Part shown: piece after piece, positions 7,525-16,474 of the stretch | How positions within the stretch are numbered: the first letter of the stretch is position 1 | Layout of the letters: every line of letters begins with the position of its first letter | DNA from: Clostridiales bacterium | GTDB lineage: Bacteria > Bacillota > Clostridia > Oscillospirales > Butyricicoccaceae | DNA: 64,000 nt | NCBI GenBank assembly: GCA_019421385.1 | Contig: JAHZFK010000016.1 | Location: 1-64,000, forward strand | Reading direction: 5' to 3' | Translations under genes and position numbers: made by a program | Notes under the pieces: model-generated | Seen by the model: only the letters and a program-made list of their open reading frames with translations | Told to the model about the DNA's origin: nothing | The model's database searches: none

Positions 7525-9676
7525 CGTTTCGATCGCGCTAAGCGCGAAGGACAATTACACCACGACCCTCAAAAAAATCGCAGATGCAACGCGCACGGGC
7601 GTGAAAAGCATCGAGTCGTTACAGCAAAGCCTTGATACGTTGAATAAGACGCGCGTTTCCGTGCAGCTCAATATGACAAAGGTCAAAAATGAACTGCGAG
7701 AAGCCAAAAAACGCTTTGAAGAAACGGGAGACGCAGCGGATGAGCTGGCCATGAAAGATAAGCAGTTTGAGCTGAATAATCTGGCCAGCCAGCTAAAAGC
7801 AGTCAATGCGAATGCGATCGAAGCAGAGAAAAGTATGCGGACGCTCGCCGGTACGAACAGCAAAATCGCCAATCGGCAAAGCGCGGCGGGCGGGAGCAGT
7901 GCCAAGGCGGGCAGCTCCGGCTCAATGCTGGGTACGGTTGGCTCGGCGCTGGCGACTGCGGGCTTCGGTGACATGCTGAGCAATAGCCTGTCGGGTGCTG
8001 CGGGGGCGTTCTTTAGTTCGTACTACGGCACGACCGACGGCGCGGCGATTGAATCTTTCCTCGGCAGCGCGATTTCGGGCGCGACCATGGGCGCGGCCGC
8101 TGGTTCGATGATTGCGCCCGGTGTTGGTACGGCTATTGGCGCGGCTGCGGGCGGTCTGATCGGCGCGGTGTCCGGCGGCATCGAGGCTGCGACGCAGAAG
8201 TTTGAAAGCCGCGACGAGGCGTTCAAAAGCTATGTGCAGGATCAGTACAACGCTGTGCAGGAGCGACAGGCAGCCGATCTGGAAAGTGGTTCGGCACTGG
8301 CAGGCCAGCGCGAGACCGATCTTACATCATTCACGACGCTGTTCGGCTCGAAGGATATAGCGCAACAATATCTGAGTGAACTGAAAACCATGGCCAACGT
8401 CACGCCGTTTCTGTACAGCGACCTGACAGCCATGAGCAAGACGCTCAAGACCTACGGTTACGCGGCGAATGAGATGCTTCCCGCACTGACCGCGGTTGGC
8501 GATGCAGGCGCGGCGCTCGGCATGACGGCGGCAGATATGACCAACGTGTCCACCGCGCTCGGCCGCATGCGCTCGAGCAATAAGACCACGCTCGAGGATT
8601 TGAACATCCTGCAAGATCGCGGCATTGACGCGATCGGCGCGCTGGCAAATGCTAAGGGCGTGAGCAAGGGCGACGCCTACTCCATGATTTCGGGCGGCGA
8701 CATCGCGGGCACCGAGGCCGTGCAGATCATCCAGTCCTACATGGAGCAGATGTACTCCGGCGCCATGGAGCAGCAGAGCAAGACCTTTGAGGGCCTGTCC
8801 TCCACGCTTGAGGGCTGGAATCAGGAAATGCAGAACGCCATGGGCGAGGGCTACAACGAGGGCAAGAAGATCGGCATGTCCGACCAGATTGACTGGCTGG
8901 AGGGTGAAGCTGGGCAGAAGATGATGGAGCTGAACGAGCAGCTTGGCCGATTTAAGGCCGATGCGGAAAATCTCCAGCAAGGCATCTATCAGGACGTGTT
9001 CAACGGTATGTTTACCGGCGAAATACCCGCGGATATGGATGCTAAAATTGCCGCGCAGGTAGAAGATTTGCACCAGCGGTATATGAATGCCATGGCGACC
9101 ATTGAGAGTTCCGCTTCGTCGGAGGAAGAGGTGTTTGCGGCTCGGACGGACTTGGGAACGCTCAAAGGCGAGGCAGAATCGCTGGCATACAGCACTTATA
9201 TGCAGTCCGATGCGGCTGATGCTATGACCGCCGCTAATATCGCCTTGGCGGACGGTATCGCTGCCGGTGCTGGGGATTCATATAAAAACGCAGGATATTC
9301 ACTCGGTCAAAAGCTGACCGAAGGCATCAGTTCAGCAATCAATGCTTATGTGCCGGATACGATCACTGTGCCGGTGGTGTACAGCAGTACATCAACGGAT
9401 AGTAACAGTGGTGACGATGTTGTTTATTCAAGTAATCCAGATATGGGAGCTGCCATCGGCGAAGACCGCGTGCCGCGTGACAACATGCTCTATCTGCTCC
9501 ACGAGGGCGAGCGCGTGCTGACCGCGCGCGAAGTGCGGGCGCAGGATCAGGGCGGCACGGGCGGCGTGGTCATCAATATGGGCGGCAACTACACCGTCCG
9601 GCAGGACAGCGACATTGGCGCGATCGCTGAGGCGGTCGCGGCACGTATCTTAGCCGCGCGGCGCACGCTGCGCTGA
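7517..9676 (+). CDS. Tail tape measure protein
   Basis: A 719-residue protein after the chaperone. It has an N-terminal coiled coil (about 20-110), a Gly/Ala-rich hydrophobic stretch with several segments (about 130-230), further helical regions, and a short C-terminal VINMGGNYTVRQDSDIG motif typical of tape-measure ends. It sets tail length and is ejected ahead of the DNA. It is short compared with PBSX XkdO (over 1,300 residues), so the tail should be comparatively short. The start overlaps the chaperone extension by eight bases. Confidence 0.9.
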   Translation: MPDVSIALSAKDNYTTTLKKIADATRTGVKSIESLQQSLDTLNKTRVSVQLNMTKVKNELREAKKRFEETGDAADELAMKDKQFELNNLASQLKAVNANAIEAEKSMRTLAGTNSKIANRQSAAGGSSAKAGSSGSMLGTVGSALATAGFGDMLSNSLSGAAGAFFSSYYGTTDGAAIESFLGSAISGATMGAAAGSMIAPGVGTAIGAAAGGLIGAVSGGIEAATQKFESRDEAFKSYVQDQYNAVQERQAADLESGSALAGQRETDLTSFTTLFGSKDIAQQYLSELKTMANVTPFLYSDLTAMSKTLKTYGYAANEMLPALTAVGDAGAALGMTAADMTNVSTALGRMRSSNKTTLEDLNILQDRGIDAIGALANAKGVSKGDAYSMISGGDIAGTEAVQIIQSYMEQMYSGAMEQQSKTFEGLSSTLEGWNQEMQNAMGEGYNEGKKIGMSDQIDWLEGEAGQKMMELNEQLGRFKADAENLQQGIYQDVFNGMFTGEIPADMDAKIAAQVEDLHQRYMNAMATIESSASSEEEVFAARTDLGTLKGEAESLAYSTYMQSDAADAMTAANIALADGIAAGAGDSYKNAGYSLGQKLTEGISSAINAYVPDTITVPVVYSSTSTDSNSGDDVVYSSNPDMGAAIGEDRVPRDNMLYLLHEGERVLTAREVRAQDQGGTGGVVINMGGNYTVRQDSDIGAIAEAVAARILAARRTLR

Positions 9677-9703
9677 TCCACATCGGGAAAGGAGGAGCGC
9701 CTC

Positions 9704-10468
9704 ATGGCTATCACAGGCGGCATTATCATCGGCGGCGCTGTTATCGGCAATATGGTCGGCACGCTGGCCGCCCAGCAGGCAGCAGCTTATCGACCCCGCA
9801 AGCGCCGCATCATCTTTGTCAACCTGACCACCGGGCAGGAGGTCGTGCTGCCGGTGACGCCAAAGGAATATCTCATTGACCACGGCGTGAACATCGAGAC
9901 GGTCAACCTCACCGGCTTCGGCGACGTACATCTTGCGGGCGACCGCACGCTGTTTACCGAGCGGCTGGAGTTCATGCTGCCCGTGCAGGCGTACCCCTTT
10001 AATGACCCGACCACGGTGCTTGAGCCGTTCCATTATATCGACTTTTTCGAACTGACGAGCGATAACAAGCAGGTGTGCCGGTTCATCGTCTCGGACAGCC
10101 GCACGCAGTGCGAGGTGCTGCTGGAGAACCTGCAATACCGCCAGCAGGAGGGCACGGGTGACTACTACTGCGTGCTGACCATGCGGCGGCACCGCCAGCC
10201 AAACCCTGTGCGGCTGGTGGGCGACGAGGGCACGTCCTCCGGACAGACGGCAACCGTGTCCACGCCCGCCCGCGCGACCGCAACACCCGCGCAGACCGCG
10301 GTGCAGAACCACACGGTGCAGCCGGGGGATACACTCTCCGGCATCTGCCGCAAGTATTACGGCAACGCGAACCTGTATCCCAAACTTGCCGCCTATAACG
10401 GCATCCCAAACCCCAACCTCATCTACGACGGGAGCGTGCTGAAGATCCCGCCCGCGTCGGCGCTGTAA
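9704..10468 (+). CDS. xkdP: LysM-domain tail/baseplate protein (XkdP-like)
   Basis: The 254-residue protein has a beta-rich N-terminal domain, a Thr/Ala-rich linker (about 170-200) and a C-terminal LysM domain (about 203-250: HTVQPGDTLSGICRKYYGNA through YDGSVLKIPP). In PBSX the equivalent XkdP lies between tape measure and hub. It is thought to be a baseplate or tube-end component that contacts peptidoglycan through LysM. GGAGGAG precedes the ATG. Confidence 0.88.
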   Translation: MAITGGIIIGGAVIGNMVGTLAAQQAAAYRPRKRRIIFVNLTTGQEVVLPVTPKEYLIDHGVNIETVNLTGFGDVHLAGDRTLFTERLEFMLPVQAYPFNDPTTVLEPFHYIDFFELTSDNKQVCRFIVSDSRTQCEVLLENLQYRQQEGTGDYYCVLTMRRHRQPNPVRLVGDEGTSSGQTATVSTPARATATPAQTAVQNHTVQPGDTLSGICRKYYGNANLYPKLAAYNGIPNPNLIYDGSVLKIPPASAL

Positions 10469-10483
10469 AGGAGGGCGGGAGAC

Positions 10484-11491
10484 ATGGAGCAATACCAATA
10501 TGTGCAACCGTGGGTGCATGTGCGCAATGACCAGGGCGAGTGGGACGTGTCGCACATGTTCCGGCGCATCGCGTGGTCGGGCGACGTGGACAGCGTGTGC
10601 CGGTCGCTCGAACTGGAGATGATCGTCTCGGCCACCGACCCGCGTTTGCCTTATGTCTATCTGCCGCTTGCGGGCGGTATTTCGATGGGCGTGGGCGATC
10701 AGACGCTGTTTGCCGGGGTGGTGGCCAGCAAGGACAAATCGACCGACGCATCCACGATGTCGGTCACCTGCTATGACTTCGGCTTTTATTTGAAGAAAAA
10801 TCGCGCGAGCCGCAAGTACACGGGCGAAACGCCCGAAACCATCACGCGGCAGCTGTGCAGCACCTACGGCGTGCCCGTCGGGTCGCTGGCGCAAACGGGC
10901 GTCGCCATCCGGCGCAAGTTCTCGGCCACCGAGATTTACCGCATCATCGACACGGCCTACACGCTGGCCAGCCAGCAAACCGGCAAGAAGTATCTGCTGC
11001 GCTTTTCCGGGCTGCGGCTGGATGTGATTGAGCGCACGGTGACGCCGCAGTCGGTCATCCTGCAGCGCGGGACGAATTTGCAGACCGCGACCTACGGCGA
11101 GAGCATCGAGAACATGAAAAACCGCGTCATCATCGTGGACAGCGACGGCAACTTTGTGCGCGAAATTTCGGACAACGCGGCGGTCAAACGGTACGGCCTG
11201 CTGGCCGACGTGCTGACGCAGTCGGACGGCGAGGACGCAACCGCCGAGGCAAAGGAAATCCTCGCGGATAACGGCGTCGAGCGGCGCGCCAGCGTGACCT
11301 GCCTTGGGCACACAAAACTCATCACCGGCAACACCATTTACATTGCCGAGCCGTACACCGGCCTTGCCAACACCTGCTGGATTGACGAGGACACGCACGT
11401 CTGGCAGAACGGGGTGTACACCTGCCGCCTGACGCTGAATTTCCGCAACGAGATGCGCGAGAGCGAAAGCGGAAGTGAGGTGGAGACATGA
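10484..11491 (+). CDS. xkdQ: Baseplate hub protein (XkdQ / gpD-like)
   Basis: This 335-residue protein matches the XkdQ/late-control-D family. It has an N-terminal beta barrel followed by the PETITRQLCSTYGVPVGSLA region common to these hubs, and a C-terminal half related to the phage T4 gp27 fold. The hub joins tail tube to baseplate and spike. The stop overlaps the ATG of the next gene. Confidence 0.87.
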   Translation: MEQYQYVQPWVHVRNDQGEWDVSHMFRRIAWSGDVDSVCRSLELEMIVSATDPRLPYVYLPLAGGISMGVGDQTLFAGVVASKDKSTDASTMSVTCYDFGFYLKKNRASRKYTGETPETITRQLCSTYGVPVGSLAQTGVAIRRKFSATEIYRIIDTAYTLASQQTGKKYLLRFSGLRLDVIERTVTPQSVILQRGTNLQTATYGESIENMKNRVIIVDSDGNFVREISDNAAVKRYGLLADVLTQSDGEDATAEAKEILADNGVERRASVTCLGHTKLITGNTIYIAEPYTGLANTCWIDEDTHVWQNGVYTCRLTLNFRNEMRESESGSEVET

Positions 11492-11757
11492 GCGCATTGG
11501 CAGAATTGGCACGGGAGCTGGGAAACGGCGGCGGTTCGTCCGGCACGGGCGCGGCGCTGGTGTTCGGTCATGTGACAAAGGACACCCAGCACGACGGCGA
11601 GGTTGCGGTGCAGGCGGACGGCCTGCCGCTTGACGAGGACGATTGGGGCTTTGCTGAAGGACTGCGGCGCGGCGTGACCCGCGGCGACCGTGTCCTGCTG
11701 CTGCGCTCGGCAGATAAGCAGCACTACGACGTGCTGCTCATCATGGAAGGAGGGTAA
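11488..11757 (+). CDS. xkdR: DUF2577 family baseplate protein (XkdR-like)
   Basis: An 89-residue protein with the DUF2577 pattern: N-terminal helix, then a small OB-like barrel ending in RGDRVLLLRSADKQHYDVLLI. In PBSX-type tails it follows the hub and probably forms part of the central spike assembly. Start overlaps the hub stop (ATGA). Confidence 0.8.
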   Translation: MSALAELARELGNGGGSSGTGAALVFGHVTKDTQHDGEVAVQADGLPLDEDDWGFAEGLRRGVTRGDRVLLLRSADKQHYDVLLIMEGG

Positions 11758-11760
11758 ACC

Positions 11761-12201
11761 ATGGCCGAAGAGAGTATTTTCCCGTATTTGCAGCCGACAG
11801 CAGCCGCCCCGGCGGCAGAGCTGCCCGTGCTGCGCGAATGTGCGTGGGATTTCGCAAACGACGTTCCCATCCTGCGACAAGGCGTGCCGGTGGTGGTCGA
11901 GCGGGCGGAAGCGGTCGCGGTGTGGGCGTGGAACGCGCTGCACACCGAGCGGTTCCTCTGGCCGTGTTTTTCGTCGAACTACGGCAACGAAACGTACATG
12001 CTGATTGGGCAGGGCTATCAGGCGGAGACCAAGCGCGCCGAGGTGCAGCGCTATATCGAGGAGTGCTTGCTCGCCTGTCCTTATATCACAGCGGTGACCG
12101 GCACGACGATCGCCGTGGTGGACGACCGGCTGACGGTCGGCTTTGCCATTCAAAGTGTGTATGGTGAGGTGAAAATGGAGGTGGAAACCGATGTCGGATA
12201 A
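11761..12201 (+). CDS. xkdS: Baseplate wedge protein (XkdS / gp25-like)
   Basis: The 146-residue product matches the DUF2634/gp25-like family, including a WAWNALHTERFLWPCFSSNY core and the C-terminal strand-rich part. It links the hub to the J-type wedge in contractile tails. Its 3' end overlaps the start of the next gene by 11 bases, in keeping with a coupled baseplate operon. Confidence 0.85.
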   Translation: MAEESIFPYLQPTAAAPAAELPVLRECAWDFANDVPILRQGVPVVVERAEAVAVWAWNALHTERFLWPCFSSNYGNETYMLIGQGYQAETKRAEVQRYIEECLLACPYITAVTGTTIAVVDDRLTVGFAIQSVYGEVKMEVETDVG

Positions 12202-13348
12202 AACCGAAACGCTGCAAACGCAGCTGGACGCACTGAAAGCGACGCTGCTTGCGCAGGACTTTGACAGCCTGACGCCGGAGGGCATTCAAGACATGCTGCG
12301 CGCCTTTCTTTCGGACGAGCTGGGGCTGTCCACCGCCGAGGGCACGCTGCTGCAAATCATCCTTGCGCCCGGCGCGTATGTGTTCTGGGAGGGGTTGCAG
12401 GCGCTGCGCGCACAGGTGCCCATCTCGTTCGTGGACGAGACGAGCGGACGCTTCATCGACAAGAACGCGGCGGGCTATGGCATCACACGCAAGCCGGGCA
12501 CGGCGGCGAGTGTTCTGCTGACCTTCACCGGCTTGGCGGGTACGACCATTCCGGCGGGCACGCTGTGCGTCACGCAGGATGGGCTGGGCTTTGCGACCGA
12601 CGAAGCGCTCACGCTGGGTGAATCGGGCAGCGGCACGGTCACGGCGACGGCGGATGCGGTCGGCACGGCGTACAATGTGCCTGCGGGTGCGATCATCAGA
12701 ATGCAGCAGGCGGTCAGCGGCGTGACCGCCCTGACCAATGAAGAAGCCGCCGCGGGCGGTACCGATCCGGAGACGGACGCGGCGCTGTTTGCCCGTCTGG
12801 ACGCCTACAAAAAGACGCCGCCGACCTCGGGCAACGACCGGCACTATCACCAGTGGGCGCTTGCGGTCAACGGCGTGGGTGCGGCGTCGGTCATCCGCTG
12901 CTGGGACGGGCCGGGCACGGTCAAGGTCATCATCGCGGACATGGCGCTGCGGCCGGTCGAGGAGGAACTGCGCGCCGAAGTCGCGGCCTACATTGAGACG
13001 CAGCGGCCGGTCACTGCCGAGGTGACGGTTGAGAGCGCGGCGGGTGTGCCGGTCGAGGTCAGTGTAACCGTGGAAACCGATGGCACGGTGTCCAAACCCG
13101 CCACCGAGCAAGAACTCACCGAACGGCTGGCTGAGTATCTGGGCGAAATCGCGTTCACCGAGGGCGCAGAGGTGGTGTATAACCGTGTGCTGGTGATTGT
13201 GATGAGTTTGCCCGGCGTGACCGACTGCGCGGATCTGCTGGTGGGCGGCGGCACGGACAACGTGCCGCTGGACGCGGATGAGATCCCAATGCTCGGCGCG
13301 GTGACGGTAAACGGTATCGCGGAGGAGGCGGCAGCTGATGGAACGTAA
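12191..13348 (+). CDS. xkdT: Baseplate J-like protein (XkdT)
   Basis: A 385-residue baseplate J family protein: it has the SFVDETSGRFIDKNAAGYGI region, a repeated beta part rich in small residues (LTFTGLAGTTIPAGTL) and NDRHYHQWALAVNGVGAA. J-type proteins form the wedge ring that triggers sheath contraction. It overlaps both neighbours. Confidence 0.92.
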   Translation: MSDKTETLQTQLDALKATLLAQDFDSLTPEGIQDMLRAFLSDELGLSTAEGTLLQIILAPGAYVFWEGLQALRAQVPISFVDETSGRFIDKNAAGYGITRKPGTAASVLLTFTGLAGTTIPAGTLCVTQDGLGFATDEALTLGESGSGTVTATADAVGTAYNVPAGAIIRMQQAVSGVTALTNEEAAAGGTDPETDAALFARLDAYKKTPPTSGNDRHYHQWALAVNGVGAASVIRCWDGPGTVKVIIADMALRPVEEELRAEVAAYIETQRPVTAEVTVESAAGVPVEVSVTVETDGTVSKPATEQELTERLAEYLGEIAFTEGAEVVYNRVLVIVMSLPGVTDCADLLVGGGTDNVPLDADEIPMLGAVTVNGIAEEAAADGT

Positions 13349-13868
13349 GCTGACCGACCTGCTGCCCGAGCGGTATCTGAACAGCCCGGAGGTGGGCGCG
13401 GCGGCGGGCATCATCTGGGTGCTGGGCGAGGTGTTCCGCGCGCGGGCGCTCGACTGGCTGGCGCAGCTGACCATCGACACCGCGACATGGGGCGTCGTCC
13501 ACTGGGAGCGCGAATACGGCGTCACCCCGCAGATAACCGACACGCTGGACGACCGGCGCAGCCGGGTCAAGGCCAAGCTGCGCGCGCCGCAGACCGTGAC
13601 GGCCGCCATGCTGGAAAACCTGACGGACAGCTATATCAACGGGCAGTCTGAGGTCACCGAACTGCCGCGCGAACACAAGGTGCAGATTCGGTTCAACGGT
13701 GACTACGGCGTTCCCTCGAACCTTGCCAGCCTGACGGATGTGCTGCTGGAGGTGCTGCCGAGCCATGTCGGGTATGAGTATCTCTACCGCTATCTGCTGG
13801 TGCGCGAGGTACACGGCATGACGATAGACGAGCTGCAAAGCCATCTGATCCGCGATTTTGCTTTTTAG
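13338..13868 (+). CDS. xkdU: Tail protein I-like (XkdU, DUF2313)
   Basis: The 176-residue protein shows the DUF2313/XkdU signatures, including LLPERYLNSPEV at the start, the WGVVHWEREYGV motif and the DDRRSRVKAKLRA segment. It connects the baseplate to fibres. Start overlaps the J gene by 11 bases. Confidence 0.9.
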   Translation: MERKLTDLLPERYLNSPEVGAAAGIIWVLGEVFRARALDWLAQLTIDTATWGVVHWEREYGVTPQITDTLDDRRSRVKAKLRAPQTVTAAMLENLTDSYINGQSEVTELPREHKVQIRFNGDYGVPSNLASLTDVLLEVLPSHVGYEYLYRYLLVREVHGMTIDELQSHLIRDFAF

Positions 13869-13877
13869 GAGGCGGGC

Positions 13878-14528
13878 ATGAGTATATTAACCAAAGTTTT
13901 GAAGCTGTTCTGTTACGACCCGGAGACGGACGGGGCGAACACGTTCAACATCCCGAAAGCGCTCAACGAGAACTGGGAGAAGATCGACCAGCTGGTGCTG
14001 CTGGCTGTTGCGGTGGCCGCGGCATACGATCCGGAGGGCAGCTATGCAGTGGGCGACTACTGCACGCACGGCGGGAAGCTGCACAAGTGCAACACGCCCA
14101 TTCCGTCCGGCGAGACGTGGAACGCCGCGCACTGGACGGAGACGACCGTCGCGGCGGAGCTGGCGGGCAAAGCAAATGCCACACCACCACAGGAACATGC
14201 AATCGTCCCGAAAAATGGAGCGACGCTGCTTGATGGTTTCAAAAACAGCTATTCCAAAGACCAATTCGGTCGAGTGGTGGCGTTTTTTTCGTTGTATTTT
14301 GAAAGCGTCCCAGAAAACACTATAGAAATATTTTCTCTTCCACAATCTTTTGCGCCCACAGGGGAGACTGTTGTTGGAGCAGCCGTGTTATCTATGTCTG
14401 TATATTTCCCTGCATTGGTAACGGCTTACACGAATGGTATGGTAACAGTAGGTCACAATGTTACAGGATACTCCGGGCCAATCAATCTTCATGGATTTCT
14501 GGTTATTGACACAGGAGGTACGAAATGA
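13878..14528 (+). CDS. Tail fibre protein with AT-rich tip
   Basis: A 216-residue protein after the I-like gene, where host-recognition proteins lie. Residues 1-40 resemble fibre N-termini (FNIPKALNENWEKIDQL). Residues 50-90 contain a small chitin-binding-like segment (YAVGDYCTHGGKLHKC). The C-terminal half is beta-rich. From about 14,230 the DNA becomes distinctly AT-rich while the upstream half is GC-rich, so the tip was probably acquired by recombination. Stop overlaps the next ATG. Confidence 0.75.
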   Translation: MSILTKVLKLFCYDPETDGANTFNIPKALNENWEKIDQLVLLAVAVAAAYDPEGSYAVGDYCTHGGKLHKCNTPIPSGETWNAAHWTETTVAAELAGKANATPPQEHAIVPKNGATLLDGFKNSYSKDQFGRVVAFFSLYFESVPENTIEIFSLPQSFAPTGETVVGAAVLSMSVYFPALVTAYTNGMVTVGHNVTGYSGPINLHGFLVIDTGGTK

Positions 14529-15232
14529 TCGAAAAAAGCTGCTGCGTCATTGATGCACAAGGGTTTTACAAAGCTTATGTGTTGGTGCAGACAGATGATG
14601 AGAAGCAAACTGTGGTCGGTTATACGTTACAGGCGGGAGAAATGCTGATCGATTCTGACACTACACCGGATAGAAAACAACACGCGGGAGGCACAGGCTT
14701 CGTCAAACCCCGCTGGGACGAGGAAGCGGAAACGTGGGTCGAGGGCGCGACCGCCGAGGAGCTGGCCGCGTGGGAGGCGAAACACCCAGACCCGGTACCT
14801 CTGGAGGAAAAGCGCGCGGCAAAGCACGCCGAAGTATCGGCGGCAAGCGAGGCTGCCATCTATGCGGGCATGGACGTGGAAACCACGCAGGGCACAGAGC
14901 ATTTCTCGCTGACCGAGAAAGACCAGATCAACCTGACAACCGCGAAAAATGAAATTGATAAGGGCGCACCTATTTACCTATACCATACAGACGACACGCT
15001 TTGCCGCATTTTCACGGCGGAGGAGATCAATGCGATTGCGCAGGCCAGTGTTGCGCATATCATTTACCACACGACCTACTGTAACCATCTGTTTGAATGG
15101 ATCAGGCGCGCAGACGCGGCAGAGCTGGCGGGCATCACCTACGGTGCAGAGCTGCCGGAAGATCTCGCGGCGCACATGCAGGAGATTCTGACGCAGGCGG
15201 GCGCGGTAGCGGAAACGGAGGCTGCAATGTGA
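14525..15232 (+). CDS. Fibre-associated protein with DUF4376-like region
   Basis: The 235-residue product has an N-terminal beta-rich part in AT-rich DNA (to about 14,690) joined to a GC-rich helical C-terminal part. The latter (about 95-200, VETTQGTEHFSLTEKDQINL and the HIIYHTTYCNHLFEWIR region) resembles DUF4376, found in proteins encoded after fibres. A role in fibre assembly is inferred from position. The prophage 2 gene at 44,064 occupies the same place and is similar in kind. Confidence 0.65.
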   Translation: MIEKSCCVIDAQGFYKAYVLVQTDDEKQTVVGYTLQAGEMLIDSDTTPDRKQHAGGTGFVKPRWDEEAETWVEGATAEELAAWEAKHPDPVPLEEKRAAKHAEVSAASEAAIYAGMDVETTQGTEHFSLTEKDQINLTTAKNEIDKGAPIYLYHTDDTLCRIFTAEEINAIAQASVAHIIYHTTYCNHLFEWIRRADAAELAGITYGAELPEDLAAHMQEILTQAGAVAETEAAM

Positions 15233-15636
15233 AAAAACTGCTGTTACATATTGTGCTTGCGGTGATCGGTGGCGTGGTGTACATGGGAATTGAAACCCTG
15301 TGGCGCGGGCACTCGCACTGGACGATGGGCGTGCTGGGCGGGGTGTGTTTCGCCCTCATCGGCCTGTTGGACGAGTGGCAGGATCACCCGCCGATGTGGC
15401 TGCAAATGCTGGAAGGCGCGATGATCGTGACCGTGCTGGAGCTGCTGGTGGGGCTGGTGGTCAACCGCTGGCTCGGCTGGAATGTCTGGGACTATTCCGA
15501 CATGCCGTTCAATCTCTGGGGGCAGGTGTGCTTGCAGTTCGCGGTCGCGTGGTTTTTCCTCAGCGCGGCAGCTGTGTGGCTGGAGAACGCCCTGCACCGG
15601 CTGGCGGCGAGGCTCGCGCACCGGCGCGGGAGGTGA
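15229..15636 (+). CDS. CmpB-like multi-span membrane protein
   Basis: The 135-residue protein starts at GTG 15229, overlapping the previous stop. It has four hydrophobic spans and the motif WDYSDMPFNLWGQVC, as in the CmpB/ABC-transporter type IV membrane family (PF06541). That family is mostly chromosomal. A closely related copy lies at 44,656-45,084 in prophage 2, also directly before the holin genes, so it probably belongs to the lysis or lysogenic-conversion cassette. No function is known. Confidence 0.75.
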   Translation: MKKLLLHIVLAVIGGVVYMGIETLWRGHSHWTMGVLGGVCFALIGLLDEWQDHPPMWLQMLEGAMIVTVLELLVGLVVNRWLGWNVWDYSDMPFNLWGQVCLQFAVAWFFLSAAAVWLENALHRLAARLAHRRGR

Positions 15637-15711
15637 TCTTTTGCCGGGTTGACCAAAGGATGTAAAAAAGCGCCCTCACGGGGCGCGGAAGTGAGAAAGG
15701 AGGGGAGGCCG

Positions 15712-15927
15712 TTGCCGGTGGAAGTGATCGTCGCGGGCATGAGTTTGGTCGGCACACTGGCGGGCACGTTCGCGGGCATCATGCTTTCCGCGAACCTGAC
15801 CAATTACCGCATCGAGCAGCTTGAGAAAAAGGTTGCCGAGCATAACAAAGTCGTCGAGCGCACATACAAGCTCGAGGGACAAATGCTTGAGGTGCAGCAC
15901 GATATCCGAGATATGAAAAGCCTGTAA
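15712..15927 (+). CDS. XhlA-like membrane/coiled-coil protein
   Basis: TTG 15712 is the best start because AAGGAGG at 15697-15703 is eight bases away. The 71-residue product has one membrane span (about 5-25) followed by a coiled coil with YRIEQLEKKVAEHNKVVERT, typical of the small XhlA-type proteins encoded beside holins. In PBSX XhlA assists holin-mediated lysis. A hairpin (GCGCCC/GGGCGC) lies just upstream at about 15,670-15,687. Confidence 0.7.
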   Translation: MPVEVIVAGMSLVGTLAGTFAGIMLSANLTNYRIEQLEKKVAEHNKVVERTYKLEGQMLEVQHDIRDMKSL

Positions 15928-15946
15928 CAGGAAGGAGAACGACAAA

Positions 15947-16159
15947 ATGAGCGAAAAGACCAAGCTGTGGATCAAGGCGGCAGGTGTGCGTGCGGTCAAG
16001 ACCGTGGCGCAGTCCGCGATCGGTGTCATCGGCGCGGCGGCTGCGATGGGCGAGGTGAACTGGGCGATGGTGTTTTCCGGCGCAGCGCTGGCGGGAATCG
16101 TGTCGTTGCTGACCAGCATTGCGGGTCTGCCCGAAGTCAATGCGCAAACAGGAAAATAA
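15947..16159 (+). CDS. Phage holin, r1t-like
   Basis: A 70-residue protein with two membrane spans around AGVRAVKTVAQSAIGVIGAA and AMVFSGAALAGIVSLLTSI. The layout and the start match the lactococcal phage r1t holin family. It would form lesions in the inner membrane to release the amidase. AAGGAGAA precedes the ATG. A GCCGCC/GGCGGC hairpin follows at 16,171-16,186, without a strong T-run. Confidence 0.82.
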   Translation: MSEKTKLWIKAAGVRAVKTVAQSAIGVIGAAAAMGEVNWAMVFSGAALAGIVSLLTSIAGLPEVNAQTGK

Positions 16160-16189
16160 AGATGAAAAAAGCCGCCAAAAGGCGGCAAA

Positions 16190-16219
16190 TTGACACAGCG
16201 CGGCGCGCGATGGTATAAT
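16190..16219 (+). promoter_or_regulatory. Sigma-A promoter for the small-peptide RNA
   Basis: TTGACA at 16190-16195 and TATAAT at 16214-16219 are separated by 18 bases, a near-consensus vegetative promoter. It lies within a late lysis operon yet points at a 24-codon ORF, so this RNA can be made independently of phage late transcription. Confidence 0.8.
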
Positions 16220-16286
16220 ATGTCGGGCGCTGTCGTTCCCAGCGGCGGGCGGTTGACCACTCTCCTGTAAAAAGGAGGTGGTGCAT

Positions 16287-16361
16287 ATGGACATGAAATT
16301 CATTAGAATTTTCATATGTGCAGCAGTTTTGCTACATATTTTCGTCATATATGCAAAGTAG
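16287..16361 (+). CDS. 24-residue hydrophobic peptide, type I toxin candidate
   Basis: ATG 16287 follows AAAGGAGGTGG at ideal spacing. The peptide is MDMKFIRIFICAAVLLHIFV followed by IYAK: one membrane span with basic residues at both ends, as in many type I toxins. I do not recognise a named family; it is not the Hol_Tox/TxpA type. It lies between holin and amidase genes, so a lysis-accessory or stability role is also possible. Confidence 0.6.
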   Translation: MDMKFIRIFICAAVLLHIFVIYAK

Positions 16362-16446
16362 CCGCCCCTCCGACCAAGAGATAGCGGCTACTTTGTAGTC
16401 AAATCTTAGGGTCAGCCGTCTGCCGACAGCGCCCCTTGTATAAGAT

Positions 16447-16474
16447 ATTATACCACGCGCCCCGCCAAAGTCAA
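16447..16474 (-). promoter_or_regulatory. Convergent antisense promoter
   Basis: Reading leftward, TTGACT (16474-16469) and TATAAT (16452-16447) are separated by 16 bases. Transcription would start near 16,440 and run into the 3' half of the small-peptide mRNA, giving an antisense RNA able to pair with it. This supplies the antitoxin side of a type I arrangement. The -35 lies in the loop of the toxin terminator. Confidence 0.6.

Noticed and set aside
9650..11578. 642-codon open frame on the minus strand
   Set aside because: Antisense shadow of the LysM and hub genes with Arg/His/Ala-rich nonsense composition.
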